DNA of 64,000 nucleotides from Butyrivibrio fibrisolvens (GCF_037113525.1 NZ_CP146963.1:1426001-1490000), one strand, 5' to 3'. Shown: positions 45,694 to 51,783, numbered from the stretch's first letter. Numbers and translations: made by a program. Notes: a model not told the origin generated them from the letters alone.

Positions 45694-45758
45694 ATTGGGG
45701 TTGCAAAAATACATAAAATAAATGAAATATACGTATATATAACATTATATTGGGGTTG
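45694..45758. repeat. Direct repeats at the WYL promoter (possible operator)
   Basis: ATTGGGGTTG occurs at 45694-45703 and again at 45749-45758, 55 bases apart, with AT-rich palindromic DNA (ATATACGTATAT) between. One copy lies in the spacer of the WYL gene promoter and the other just upstream of its ribosome site. They are candidates for autoregulatory binding by the WYL protein. Confidence 0.5.
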
Positions 45759-45772
45759 TAGAATCAAGTCAA
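45744..45772 (-). promoter_or_regulatory. Sigma-A promoter of the WYL regulator gene
   Basis: On the minus strand TTGACT (45772-45767) and a perfect TATAAT (45749-45744) are separated by 17 bases. The start site would be near 45737, leaving a leader of about 58 bases. Confidence 0.8.
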
Positions 45773-45827
45773 TCTGCATCTTTTTATCTCCAACTTAAAG
45801 CGATATCATTAAGTCACAACAAAGCGA

Positions 45828-45928
45828 AAGACACACACAGCAATTACTACGGCTGATTGGTTAGGGCAAGGCTTTAGGGTCTTGCTTGTGGGTTCAAATC
45901 CCACCCACTCCTTCGGGAGTTGTGTCTT
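45828..45928 (+). ncRNA. tRNA-like RNA resembling a bacterial Y RNA (YrlA type)
   Basis: A closing helix of the two ends (AAGACACA 45828-45835 with TGTGTCTT 45921-45928) encloses a tRNA-like module. It holds a D-arm-like segment (GGCTGATTGGTTAGGGC), an anticodon-arm-like hairpin (GCAAGGC/GTCTTGC, 7 bp, one G-U, loop TTTAGG), a canonical T arm (GTGGG-TTCAAAT-CCCAC, 45889-45905), and a UUCG-capped hairpin (ACTCC-TTCG-GGAGT). The size (about 101 nt), long closing stem and tRNA mimicry match YrlA RNAs bound by bacterial Ro60 (Rsr). It cannot be a working tRNA: no acceptor stem or anticodon loop of normal size. It lies upstream of a TROVE-like gene, as YrlA genes do. No experimental proof. Confidence 0.7.
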
Positions 45929-45937
45929 GAATAAAAA

Positions 45938-45998
45938 GGTGCTTACAGCAACTAAAAATGACTGTCAATCATGAATCCGGGTTAATTCCCGGGGCACC
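45938..45998 (+). ncRNA. Second, minimal tRNA-like RNA before the DUF2828 gene
   Basis: GGTGC (45938-45942) pairs with GCACC (45994-45998) as a 5-bp acceptor-like stem. Inside are a small hairpin (ACAG/CTGT) and a T-arm-like hairpin CCGGG-TTAATT-CCCGG (45977-45992). There is no D arm. It ends six bases before the AGGAGG site of the DUF2828 gene, so it is part of that leader or is cut out of it. Processing by RNase P/Z at the tRNA-like folds could release both RNAs from the mRNA. Lower certainty than the first RNA. Confidence 0.5.
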
Positions 45999-46019
45999 TT
46001 GATTTAGGAGGAGAAAACA

Positions 46020-47507
46020 ATGTTGAACTTTTTAAAGAAAGAAGCAAATAAAACATATACAGAAAACGGTGCAGTAACATATGTATCAACAAATTCCGAC
46101 TGCCTGGATCTTTTTGCAACAATCGGCGCACTTAGAAGTGCATCTGATGAAGAGATCATAAAAAGATTTGTAAGAGCATACGCTGAAGATGCTGATCTTG
46201 CAATGAAGATGCTTTTCTTTGCAAGAGATATTAGAGGCGGCCTTGGTGAGAGAAGAGTGTTCAAGGTAATCCTTAAATATCTGGCAGCAGCTGAGCCTGA
46301 ATCTGTAAGAAGAAACATTGAACATGTAGCTGAATACGGCAGATACGATGACCTTCTTGCTCTTCTTGATACACCTGTAGAAAAAGAGGTCATGGATTAC
46401 ATAGAAAAGACTTTGAAAGCTGATATAGAGATTATGAAAAGCATCTCTTTTGATCAAAATAAAGAGACTGGTGAGGGCGTATCTCTCCTTGCAAAATGGC
46501 TTCCTTCTATAAATGCAAGCAATAAGGAAACTGTTGCTAATGCAAAGAAGATAGCAAGAGCTATGAATATGACTGATGCAAAGTATCGTAAAACACTCGT
46601 TGCTTTAAGAGCCCAGATAAGGATCATAGAGAATAACCTTAGAGAAAAAGACTATTCTTTCGACTATGAGAAGCAGCCTTCAAAGGCTCTCTATAAATAC
46701 AGAAAGGCTTTCATTAGAAACGATCAGGAGAGGTATAAAGCTTTTGTGCAGAAAGCGGAGGTGAATCCTTCTGTTATGCACACAGGCACACTTACTCCTT
46801 ACGACGTGATAGCTCCTGTTATAAGAAGAAAGGAAATTTCTGAGATTGAGAGACGTGCCATGAATGCTACATGGAATGCGCTTGAGAACTATGCAGGTGC
46901 AGAGAATTCCCTTGCAGTAGTTGATGGTTCGGGTTCAATGTACTGGAATGATGATCCATGCCCTGCGGCAGTTGCACAGTCACTTGGTATCTATTTTGCC
47001 CAGCGTAATACTGGTGCTTTTAAAAATCACTTCATAACATTCTCAGCAAATCCAAGACTCATTGAGATCAAGGGTAGAGATATCGTGGAGCAGGTTCGAT
47101 ACTGCATGGGATTTAATGAGTGTAGCAATACCAATATTGAAAAAACTTTCGATCTGATATTGAATACTGCTGTAGCTAACAGACTGACACAGGCTGATAT
47201 GCCTGAGAAACTCTACATAATCTCTGATATGGAGTTTGACTGCTGCGCACGTGATTCTGATGTTACAAACTTTGAGAATGCCAAAGCACTATTTGCAGAA
47301 TTCGGCTTTAAACTTCCTCAGATAGTTTTCTGGAATGTTAACAGCCGCAGTACACAGCATCCTGTTAAGGTGAATGATAGGGGAGTAGCGCTTGTATCAG
47401 GCTGTAGCCCACAGATCTTTTCAATGCTTAAAGAGGGTGACTTAGAGCCATATAAGTTTATGATGAGCGTTCTTACATCAGAGCGCTATGAAAGGATAGC
47501 AGCGTAA
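46020..47507 (+). CDS. DUF2828 TROVE-like protein with vWA domain
   Basis: A 495-residue protein matching DUF2828: NKTYTENGAVTYVSTNSDCL near the start, FARDIRGGLGERR near residue 68, EYGRYDDLL near 106, and a C-terminal von Willebrand A domain with an intact MIDAS (VDGSGSM near 300). The helical repeats resemble the TROVE ring of Ro60, which binds misfolded RNAs and Y RNAs. Here the leader carries two tRNA-like RNAs, the divergent gene is a WYL regulator, and the next frame is the start of an rtcB gene, all consistent with an RNA-surveillance role. TROVE kinship of DUF2828 is from memory. Strong AGGAGG site, ATG 46020. Confidence 0.88.
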   Translation: MLNFLKKEANKTYTENGAVTYVSTNSDCLDLFATIGALRSASDEEIIKRFVRAYAEDADLAMKMLFFARDIRGGLGERRVFKVILKYLAAAEPESVRRNIEHVAEYGRYDDLLALLDTPVEKEVMDYIEKTLKADIEIMKSISFDQNKETGEGVSLLAKWLPSINASNKETVANAKKIARAMNMTDAKYRKTLVALRAQIRIIENNLREKDYSFDYEKQPSKALYKYRKAFIRNDQERYKAFVQKAEVNPSVMHTGTLTPYDVIAPVIRRKEISEIERRAMNATWNALENYAGAENSLAVVDGSGSMYWNDDPCPAAVAQSLGIYFAQRNTGAFKNHFITFSANPRLIEIKGRDIVEQVRYCMGFNECSNTNIEKTFDLILNTAVANRLTQADMPEKLYIISDMEFDCCARDSDVTNFENAKALFAEFGFKLPQIVFWNVNSRSTQHPVKVNDRGVALVSGCSPQIFSMLKEGDLEPYKFMMSVLTSERYERIAA

Positions 47508-47521
47508 ACTTTTAAAGACGG

Positions 47522-47543
47522 CTGGGAGAATGAAGACTCCCAG
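47522..47543 (+). other. Hairpin between DUF2828 and the rtcB stub
   Basis: CTGGGAG/CTCCCAG, a 7-bp perfect stem with an 8-nt loop, 14 bases after the DUF2828 stop codon. There is no T-run, so it would not terminate transcription. Confidence 0.5.
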
Positions 47544-47563
47544 TCAGGATTGGAATAATAGAT

Positions 47564-47716
47564 ATGAATACTATAGAAATTAAAGGAAAGGTAAATACTG
47601 CTCTTTGTTATGCCAAGGTAGTCGAGGACGAGGCAATAGAGCAGATAAGACGAATGTGCGACTACCCTATGACGGAAGGTTCAAAGATAAGGATTATGCC
47701 TGATTTATACCAATAA
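47564..47716 (+). pseudogene. rtcB: rtcB 5' stub (RNA ligase, first 50 codons only)
   Basis: A 50-codon frame (ATG 47564, stop 47714-47716). Its peptide closely follows the N-terminus of RtcB: MNTIEIKGKVNTA, AIEQIRRMCD, then TEGSKIRIMPD, after which RtcB proteins continue VHAGxG with the first metal-binding residues. Here the frame breaks to LYQ and stops. RtcB joins 2',3'-cyclic-phosphate ends to 5'-OH ends and is a standard neighbour of Ro/TROVE genes. The catalytic core is absent and nothing downstream continues it, so this is a truncation, not a frameshift. It keeps its original place 56 bases after DUF2828. Confidence 0.75.
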
Positions 47717-47764
47717 TATAGTAAAAAGTTAAGCAAATAAAATATGTAAAGCACATACTAAAAA

Positions 47765-47812
47765 CCACATATTATGTGGGTAAAATGGGTTAATTAACCA
47801 CATATTATGTGG
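47765..47812. repeat. Two copies of a 15-bp palindrome, possible operators
   Basis: CCACATATTATGTGG occurs at 47765-47779 and 47798-47812, 33 bases apart. Each copy is a perfect odd palindrome. They lie in the 238-base gap before the HNH gene, together with an AGAAAATG/CATTTTCT hairpin just downstream. They could be binding sites for a dimeric repressor of the HNH-thpR pair. Confidence 0.65.
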
Positions 47813-47954
47813 TATTATCATAGAAAATGCATTAACATTTTCTGCTGACTCCAGAAATATTTATAAGTAGGAGTCTCCTTTGATTCTGAAATCATAATGT
47901 TTACAGGTTGGGAAGCTAAGAACCTTTGATATAGCTACGCTGGAGGAAATGCGT

Positions 47955-48272
47955 ATGAAGGGACAAAAGCTAAGAAAAGCTGAGATTAAGCGAATGGTTT
48001 TAGGCAAGACTGATGGTGTGTGCGCACGTTGCGGAAAAGTTGTTCCTTTTGAAAAGATAACAATAGAACATTTTGTGCCTAAATACAGGGGCGGAGCGGA
48101 TGATGAAAGGAATCTCCTTCCTTTGTGCAAGAGCTGCAATAAGCAGAAGGGCTCCAGACTCGTGGCAGCAGAGGAGTATTATCCTTACCTTAAGAGCGTA
48201 TTCTATGTAGATGCTAATGAATATAAAGCTGAATGGGAGAAAGAGAATTATGCGCCTGTTTATAGCGATTAA
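47955..48272 (+). CDS. HNH endonuclease-domain protein
   Basis: A 105-residue single-domain HNH protein: CARCGK near residue 22, the beta-beta-alpha metal motif ITIEHFVPKYRGGADDERNL near 37-56 and CKSCNKQKG near 57. Zinc Cys pairs and the catalytic His are present. It would nick or cut DNA (or possibly RNA). ATG 47955 is chosen, 8 bases after TGGAGG; the upstream ATG 47949 is too close to it. The 3' end overlaps the thpR start by 23 bases, so the two are made together. Confidence 0.88.
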   Translation: MKGQKLRKAEIKRMVLGKTDGVCARCGKVVPFEKITIEHFVPKYRGGADDERNLLPLCKSCNKQKGSRLVAAEEYYPYLKSVFYVDANEYKAEWEKENYAPVYSD

Positions 48273-48762
48273 ATTTGATGAGAACATGACTGACGCTCTT
48301 ATAGAGATGCAGGATGATCTTATGAGATGTGGTATAAACGGTAATTTCACCCATGAAGAGAACCTTCACATGACGCTGGTGTTCATAGGGGAAAGCGACG
48401 AGCCTGAAAAGATAGAAGAAATAATGCGGGATGTGCCGCTTAGGTCTTTTACCATAAAGGTATCAGGGATGAGGCGCTTTAAAGACATGGTATTTGCCAA
48501 TGTAGAAGATAATCCAAGTCTTAATGATTATGTGAAGCGCCTTAGGCATGCTCTTTCAGATAATGACATTGATTTTGATAACAGGAAATATATGTCTCAT
48601 ATAACTCTTGTCAGAAGGGCATCCGGCGCTAAAGATATCCCGATACTGCCGGATGAAGTTGTAGAAGAAAAAATGCGAGTTAATGGCATATCACTGATGA
48701 AGTCCGAGCAGGGCAGGCATGGTATGGTTTATACAGAAATTGGATATGTGAGGGCATTTTAA
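48250..48762 (+). CDS. thpR: RNA 2',3'-cyclic phosphodiesterase (ThpR/LigT, 2H family)
   Basis: A 170-residue 2H phosphoesterase. Both catalytic motifs are intact: HMTLVFIG near residue 40 and HITLVRR near 117. It begins MRLFIAIKFDE, the typical ThpR start. Family members open 2',3'-cyclic phosphate RNA ends and can form 2'-5' links in vitro, the end chemistry RtcB and Ro-type systems work on. ATG 48250 is used, 10 bases after GGGAG and inside the HNH gene; the in-frame ATG upstream would be in the middle of HNH without a ribosome site. An mazG stub follows at once. Confidence 0.9.
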   Translation: MRLFIAIKFDENMTDALIEMQDDLMRCGINGNFTHEENLHMTLVFIGESDEPEKIEEIMRDVPLRSFTIKVSGMRRFKDMVFANVEDNPSLNDYVKRLRHALSDNDIDFDNRKYMSHITLVRRASGAKDIPILPDEVVEEKMRVNGISLMKSEQGRHGMVYTEIGYVRAF

Positions 48763-48763
48763 A

Positions 48764-48859
48764 ATGGCAGAGATAGATAGACTTAAAGAAATAGTTGAAA
48801 CTCTTCGAAGTGAGAACGGTTGTCAATGGGACAGAAAATTACAGATTTACGGGTGGTAG
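48764..48859 (+). pseudogene. mazG: mazG 5' stub
   Basis: ATG 48764, one base after the thpR stop, opens a 31-codon frame MAEIDRLKEIVETLRSENGC followed by QWDRK, the exact style of a MazG nucleotide-pyrophosphohydrolase N-terminus (NGCPWDxxQ). It then departs (LQIYGW) and stops. The catalytic part is absent. MazG normally destroys aberrant nucleotides. Only about 25 family residues remain, so it is a truncated remnant. Confidence 0.65.
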
Positions 48860-48864
48860 CAGGC

Positions 48865-48930
48865 ATGTCTGTCAGGGACTTGCAGGATGTGTTCGGCTTT
48901 GCTACTCCGCAGGCTATTTACAAGTCTTAG
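48865..48930 (+). pseudogene. Fragment of an HTH regulator gene
   Basis: A 21-residue frame GMSVRDLQDVFGFATPQAIY resembles the DNA-binding helices of small Cro-like regulators found in Lachnospiraceae mobile elements (continuing K-W there). It ends at a TAG whose last base is the first base of the tRNA-Ser. It has no ribosome site and looks like a broken internal fragment. Confidence 0.4.
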
Positions 48931-49014
48931 CCGTGATGGCCGAGCGGTAAGGCACCTGATTGCTAATCAGAGGTTTCCTTCACGGGAAGACAGGTTCGAT
49001 CCCTGTTCACGGCG
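48930..49014 (+). tRNA. tRNA-Ser (GCU)
   Basis: Full class II fold: acceptor GCCGTGA/TCACGGC (7 bp), D stem GCC/GGC with GG in the loop, anticodon loop TTGCTAA (anticodon GCT), long variable arm (TTCC/GGAA), T arm ACAGG-TTCGATC-CCTGT, discriminator G. CCA is not encoded. The anticodon stem has one C-A mismatch at its outer end (48955/48971), and the D loop is slightly short. It looks functional. Its position within a stretch of gene stubs and defective tRNA-like sequences makes a specialised role possible. Confidence 0.85.
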
Positions 49015-49017
49015 CTA

Positions 49018-49042
49018 TATAGTGTCATCCGATGACACTATA
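49018..49042 (+). terminator. Hairpin after the tRNA-Ser
   Basis: An 11-bp perfect stem TATAGTGTCAT/ATGACACTATA with loop CCG, four bases past the tRNA. There is no T-run, so it may define the 3' end by other means. Confidence 0.5.
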
Positions 49043-49095
49043 CAAACTGATCTGACCATAAGATAATAAGATCATAAGAAAGACAAAACAACGGA

Positions 49096-49171
49096 GCTGC
49101 CAAAGGCAGCAGAAAGTTAAGAGGAATTATTTTAAGCCGAGAAATGCGGGTTCAACCCCCGTGGGGAGCAC
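49096..49171 (+). ncRNA. Defective tRNA-like sequence (T arm and partial acceptor)
   Basis: A convincing T arm, GCGGG-TTCAACC-CCCGT (49146-49162), is followed by GGGGAGC and A in the place of an acceptor and discriminator. The best 5' partner, GCTGCCA (49096-49102), pairs at only five of seven positions and also forms its own hairpin (GCTGCC/GGCAGC). No D arm or anticodon arm of normal form is visible between. It is either a decayed tRNA or a tRNA-mimic domain. Confidence 0.4.
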
Positions 49172-49174
49172 TGC

Positions 49175-49248
49175 GCTGTTGTAGCTCAGTAGTGCAGAGC
49201 ATCTGCTTCATACGTAGAGGGTCACCGGTTCGAGTCCGGTTTCAGGTA
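49175..49248 (+). ncRNA. tRNA-Met(CAU)-like RNA without a pairing acceptor stem
   Basis: D arm GCTC/GAGC, anticodon arm TCTGC-TTCATAC-GTAGA (anticodon CAT, five pairs including one G-U) and T arm ACCGG-TTCGAGT-CCGGT are all intact and correctly spaced. The acceptor halves, GCTGTTG and TTCAGGT, do not pair. It cannot be charged as a normal tRNA. Retention of three arms but loss of only the acceptor suggests either a recent decay or an RNA selected for tRNA shape. It is the third tRNA-like sequence in a row after the tRNA-Ser. Confidence 0.55.
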
Positions 49249-49254
49249 TCTTGT

Positions 49255-49297
49255 AAGCCATAAATATGCAGAAATTGCGTGTTTATGGCTTTATTTA
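49255..49297 (+). terminator. Terminator-like hairpin after the tRNA-like array
   Basis: AAGCCATAAA (49255-49264) pairs perfectly with TTTATGGCTT (49282-49291), 17-nt loop, followed by TATTTATT. It ends the tRNA-like region. Confidence 0.65.
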
Positions 49298-49366
49298 TTA
49301 TTTGAAAAAAGATATTATTAAGAGAAGATTTATTGAAAAAATAAAGCTTCCGGGAGGACGTACATA

Positions 49367-50095
49367 GTGGGGACAATTAAAGATTACAGAAACATGGTAG
49401 AACAGCCTTGGGGGAGAATGTTCTACGACCTTATTTACAGACAGTTAGATATTTCAAATGACAAGAAGGTTAAGATATTAGATTTTGGCGCAGGTTTTTG
49501 TATCACATCAAATCATTATGCTAAATATCACGATGTGACTGCTGTAGAACCTAATGAAGAAATGTATAGTCTGAGAGTTAAGGACAATGACTATACGCTG
49601 GTATCACAAGGAATCGAATATTTACAGACTATTCCTGAGAACACATACGATTACGTGATTTGCCACAATGTATTAGAGTATGTTGAAAGTGTTGATGAAG
49701 TTTTAAATGAGCTGGTCAGAGTTCTGAAACCAGGCGGAAGATTGTCTATTGTAAAGCACAATGAACTAGGAAAAGTCTTAGCATATGCAGTACTAAATGA
49801 TAAACCGCAGGCAGCTCTTCACGTATTAAATGATAATAGTGATGAGGGCACTGTGTTTGGAAACAGACACCTGTATAACAATGATCATCTTGTGAATTCA
49901 TTGGCGGATGCAATGAAACTTGTTGATGCTTATGGAATTAGGTCCTTGTTTGGTCTTTCTTCAAATAACGAGATCAAATTCACAGATGAGTGGTATCAGT
50001 CAATGCTTGAGCTTGAAACTAAAGCTGATGCAATGGATGAATTCAAAAAGATTGCTTTTTATAATCATCTGATTTTAGAAAAGAAATACAATTGA
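49367..50095 (+). CDS. Class I SAM-dependent methyltransferase
   Basis: A 242-residue enzyme with the SAM-binding motif VKILDFGAGFCITSNHYAK (about residue 33), VTAVEPNEEM, and a motif IV region YDYVICHNVLEYVESVDEVL (about 102-121), then RVLKPGGRLSIV. It is a small-molecule-type methyltransferase, substrate unknown. Start is GTG 49367, 9 bases after GGGAGG. It is the first gene after the tRNA-like array and is probably read from its own promoter. Confidence 0.88.
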   Translation: MGTIKDYRNMVEQPWGRMFYDLIYRQLDISNDKKVKILDFGAGFCITSNHYAKYHDVTAVEPNEEMYSLRVKDNDYTLVSQGIEYLQTIPENTYDYVICHNVLEYVESVDEVLNELVRVLKPGGRLSIVKHNELGKVLAYAVLNDKPQAALHVLNDNSDEGTVFGNRHLYNNDHLVNSLADAMKLVDAYGIRSLFGLSSNNEIKFTDEWYQSMLELETKADAMDEFKKIAFYNHLILEKKYN

Positions 50096-50148
50096 TATAG
50101 CATTTCTATTTTGGGAACTAAAGTGAGGGCTGAAAGGGTACATGGTTT

Positions 50149-50688
50149 ATGAATATTGATGAATTAAGAAATGACATTGCAAAAGAACAGAAGAAAGGAC
50201 TTCCTTTTATTATTGCATCAGTAATTATATGGACACTGATATTGATAGTGACGTGTCTAGAGCTACCATTACAGACTAAAAATTTATTTGTATTTTGTTG
50301 TTCTTGTCCATTGATGCCATTAGCTATGTTGATCAGTAAAATCATAAAAGTGGATTTATTTTCTAAAAAGAATCCTTTGGGGAATCTTGGATTCCTATTC
50401 ACCTTGAATCAGTTTCTCTATATTCTGATTGTCATGTGGGTATTCAATGCAGTTCCTGAAAAGATGGTTATGGTATATGGCATGGTTTTTGGAGCGCATC
50501 TTTTACCATACTCGTGGTTATACAGATCAATAGCATATAGAGTAGTTGCTATATTTCTTCCAATTATGGCTCTTATAGTTGGACACATCTTTACAGCAAC
50601 TGTTTTGGCAGGAGCTTTTGCCCTGACTGAGGTAGTATTTTCAATAATCCTTTTCTTTGAAGTGAAATCTATGAACACTGTTGAATAG
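50149..50688 (+). CDS. Multi-pass membrane protein (DUF7010-like)
   Basis: A 179-residue protein with about five helices (residues about 20-38, 45-63, 80-100, 105-120, 128-170) and a short charged N-terminus MNIDELRNDIAKEQKKGLPF. Size and pattern fit the DUF7010 group of unknown membrane proteins; I am not certain of the number. The ribosome site is weak. AT-rich codons. It lies between the methyltransferase and a GNAT gene, each with its own short gap. Confidence 0.6.
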   Translation: MNIDELRNDIAKEQKKGLPFIIASVIIWTLILIVTCLELPLQTKNLFVFCCSCPLMPLAMLISKIIKVDLFSKKNPLGNLGFLFTLNQFLYILIVMWVFNAVPEKMVMVYGMVFGAHLLPYSWLYRSIAYRVVAIFLPIMALIVGHIFTATVLAGAFALTEVVFSIILFFEVKSMNTVE

Positions 50689-50733
50689 TAATGTTCTATA
50701 AGACTAGAACAATTCAACTATTGAGGAATGTAT

Positions 50734-51216
50734 ATGACAAAACTTAGATTCAGAGAAATGAAAGAGTCTGACAATGTGGCAGTTGCAGCGCTTGTAAGAG
50801 ATAACCTGAAAAAATTTAATCTTGATATTCCCGGAACGGTATATTTCGATGAGGGACTAGACCACCTTAGTGATTATTATGGCAATGATGAGCGAAGTTA
50901 CTACGTCATTGAGGATGATATAGGTGAAGTCATTGGCGGAATAGGATATGATAGATTTGAGCCTATGAAAGATACCGCTGAACTGCAAAAACTATATCTT
51001 ACAGATTCGGCAAAAGGTTCCGGACTTGGCTATGAAATGATAGATTTTATCGAAGACAAGATGCGAGAAGCAGGTTACAAAGCTTCATATCTGGAGACTC
51101 ATAATAACCTTCAAGCCGCTATTCATATCTATGAGAAGAAGGGCTATAAAGAGATAGAGCGTCCTAAAGAGGTAGTTCATAGTACCATGAACAGATTCTT
51201 TATGAAAAATCTGTAG
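50734..51216 (+). CDS. GNAT-family N-acetyltransferase
   Basis: A 160-residue acetyltransferase: LRFREMKESDNVAVAALV at the start, the acetyl-CoA pyrophosphate loop in LTDSAKGSGLGYEMIDFIE (about residues 90-108), and AAIHIYEKKGYKE near 130-142. Substrate unknown. ATG 50734 is 6 bases after GAGGA; ATG 50728 is too near. It is followed by a pair of small Cys-rich proteins, perhaps in one transcript. Confidence 0.9.
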   Translation: MTKLRFREMKESDNVAVAALVRDNLKKFNLDIPGTVYFDEGLDHLSDYYGNDERSYYVIEDDIGEVIGGIGYDRFEPMKDTAELQKLYLTDSAKGSGLGYEMIDFIEDKMREAGYKASYLETHNNLQAAIHIYEKKGYKEIERPKEVVHSTMNRFFMKNL

Positions 51217-51244
51217 ACCCCTAATAACCTAAGGAGGCGATGCT

Positions 51245-51472
51245 ATGGAAAGAAAATCAATTCTTATCAAGGACACAACAAGAGAAGAACGCGAGCAGAT
51301 AGTAAAAAGCTCTCTAGACTGTGGTGGTGGCTGTGAAAACTGCTCTTCATGCTGGCTTGGCGGCGGAAGTCCTTGGGATATTTATCAGGACTATATTGAT
51401 GGCAAAAAAGAAATCCGCGAGATAAACATGGAGTACATGGAGAAATATCGTCAGGACAGACAGATTCATTAA
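51245..51472 (+). CDS. Small Cys-rich protein, copy 1
   Basis: A 75-residue protein with a CGGGCENCSSC cluster near residues 26-36, preceded by TREEREQIVK and followed by an IYQDYIDGKKEIREIN helix. The Cys spacing suggests a small zinc or iron-sulfur site. It is a paralogue of the next gene (see there). Strong AAGGAGG site. Function unknown. Confidence 0.75.
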   Translation: MERKSILIKDTTREEREQIVKSSLDCGGGCENCSSCWLGGGSPWDIYQDYIDGKKEIREINMEYMEKYRQDRQIH

Positions 51473-51485
51473 GGAGAGATGGCTT

Positions 51486-51683
51486 ATGGCAAGCGCACCT
51501 GAGATACAAGAATCTACGAGTGAAGAACGCAGAGCATATATTAAAGAGAGATTCCCCTGTATTGCAGACTGTGATATGTGCGGACTATGTAAAGTTTTCC
51601 GTGGGAAAGATGCTGAGACTGCTTATGCAGACTATATAAATGGTAATAGGTCTTTTGCAGAAGTATCAGCTGATTATAAATAA
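51486..51683 (+). CDS. Small Cys-rich protein, copy 2
   Basis: A 65-residue protein that aligns with the preceding one: SEERRAYIKERFP for TREEREQIVKSSL, CIADCDMCGLC for CGGGCENCSSC, and AYADYINGNRSFAEVSADY for IYQDYIDGKKEIREINMEY. The two genes are 13 bases apart. A tandem duplication with conserved Cys and a DYI-N/D-G motif points to a real family. ATG 51486 is 7 bases after AAGGAGAG. Confidence 0.75.
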   Translation: MASAPEIQESTSEERRAYIKERFPCIADCDMCGLCKVFRGKDAETAYADYINGNRSFAEVSADYK

Positions 51684-51708
51684 AATACGCATTGAGTAAG
51701 GAAAGAAC

Positions 51709-51783
51709 ATGAAAGAAAAGTTAATGCACTGGTTAGACCAAATGAAGAACAGCAAAAACAGTATGATTATGGGCGTGCAGTAG
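51709..51783 (+). CDS. Possible 24-residue ORF or gene remnant
   Basis: ATG 51709 after AAGGAAAG opens a 24-codon frame. A second, overlapping frame (51720 to about 51819) reads VNALVRPNEEQQKQYDYGRA followed by VVLPDMILTLSKE and a stop, which looks more protein-like but has no start. Together they suggest a frameshifted remnant. Either reading is weak. Confidence 0.25.
   Translation: MKEKLMHWLDQMKNSKNSMIMGVQ

Noticed and set aside
45780..45928. Ordinary tRNA gene from the TTCAAAT T-loop
   Set aside because: The acceptor position is a UUCG hairpin and the anticodon-like loop has six bases; not a working tRNA.
47717..47954. Possible CRISPR repeats from two CCACATATTATGTGG copies
   Set aside because: Only two copies, 15 bases long, no spacers of regular length and no cas genes.
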